This document shows, piece after piece, positions 63,974 through 64,000 of a stretch of DNA of 64,000 bases. The DNA is taken from contig NZ_ANAH02000017.1 of the NCBI RefSeq assembly GCF_000335475.2, positions 124,001 through 188,000 of the forward strand, read 5' to 3'. How positions within the stretch are numbered: position 1 is the first letter of the stretch; every line of letters begins with the position of its first letter. The DNA comes from Cystobacter fuscus DSM 2262 (GTDB lineage: Bacteria > Myxococcota > Myxococcia > Myxococcales > Myxococcaceae). The position numbers and the translations under genes were made by a program. The notes under the pieces were generated by a model. It was not told where the DNA came from. It saw nothing but the letters and a program-made list of their open reading frames with translations, and did not search any database.

Positions 63974-64000
63974 TCAGCGCGTGCCCCGGCGGGCCTGGTG
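63974..64000 (-). CDS. Possible 3' end of a gene entering the window
   Basis: On the minus strand an open frame enters the window and ends at TGA 63974-63976 with HQARRGTR before the stop. The hairpin 46 bp beyond supports a gene end here. Too short to identify. Confidence 0.3.
   Translation of the reverse strand, partial: HQARRGTR

Overview
The window is high-GC DNA from a myxobacterium, most likely of suborder Cystobacterineae (Archangium/Cystobacter/Melittangium-like). This is inferred from the gene families, not from a marker gene. The diagnostic families are a SitA-like lipoprotein toxin with its immunity gene, a double-CXXCG (SitI6-type) immunity protein, a DUF2378/TIGR02265 protein, a PilA-type pilin that resembles Myxococcus PilA at both ends, a Ser/Thr kinase with a TPR tail, a chemosensory operon without a receptor, and a sphingolipid-type desaturase. 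Almost all of the DNA is coding, genes commonly overlap by ATGA, and no rRNA, tRNA, IS element or CRISPR array was seen.

Layout. 1-2.4 kb: secreted polysaccharide-degradation genes (FnIII-CBM3 protein, AA10 LPMO with CBM2). 2.4-4.5 kb: SitA-like toxin and an internally duplicated immunity protein. 4.6-8.7 kb: PrsW-like membrane protein, HExxH protein, pentapeptide-repeat protein, an RpoH-like sigma factor behind a sigma-54 promoter, and a CBS protein. 8.8-15.5 kb: PAP2/desaturase pair, BMP-family lipoprotein, 2OG-Fe(II) oxygenase, a repetitive secreted protein and a Tsx-like porin. 15.6-25.2 kb: an inorganic-carbon uptake locus (SulP, DabA, a DabB/NuoL-like subunit and an extra NuoM-like subunit) divergent from an ECF sigma factor and a membrane protein that may be its anti-sigma factor. 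25.2-29.2 kb: AlkB-like oxygenase, an ATPase coupled to a peptide-arginase-like protein, and a thioesterase. 29.5-45.7 kb: mixed housekeeping and accessory genes (histidine kinase, degenerate HAD protein, sphingolipid-type desaturase, patatin, pilin, SDR, SGNH hydrolase, sirtuin, deacetylase, Fe-ADH, phosphoesterase, orphan SitI6, GT51 transglycosylase). 45.9-52.8 kb: a tightly coupled six-gene chemosensory operon. 52.8-64 kb: M50-like protease, ferritin-like protein, M19 dipeptidase, TetR/BVMO divergent pair, Ser/Thr kinase, and a type III PKS operon with an SDR.

The most notable finding is at 23.6-23.95 kb. The two divergent transcripts, sulP-dabA-dabB-nuoM and ECF sigma-membrane protein, each carry a copy of one 32-bp promoter-like element (25 of 32 positions identical). 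Each copy faces its own gene, begins with CCGGGAACCC and contains a shared TCGTTCC block. This predicts that the ECF factor drives both its own gene and the bicarbonate-uptake operon. Other points worth following are the toxin tail with aberrant composition next to the duplicated immunity gene, the orphan SitI6 gene, the ATPase/peptide-arginase-like pair with altered ATPase motifs, the HAD protein that has lost its catalytic residues, and the receptor-less chemosensory operon that ends in a histidine-rich double-receiver protein.
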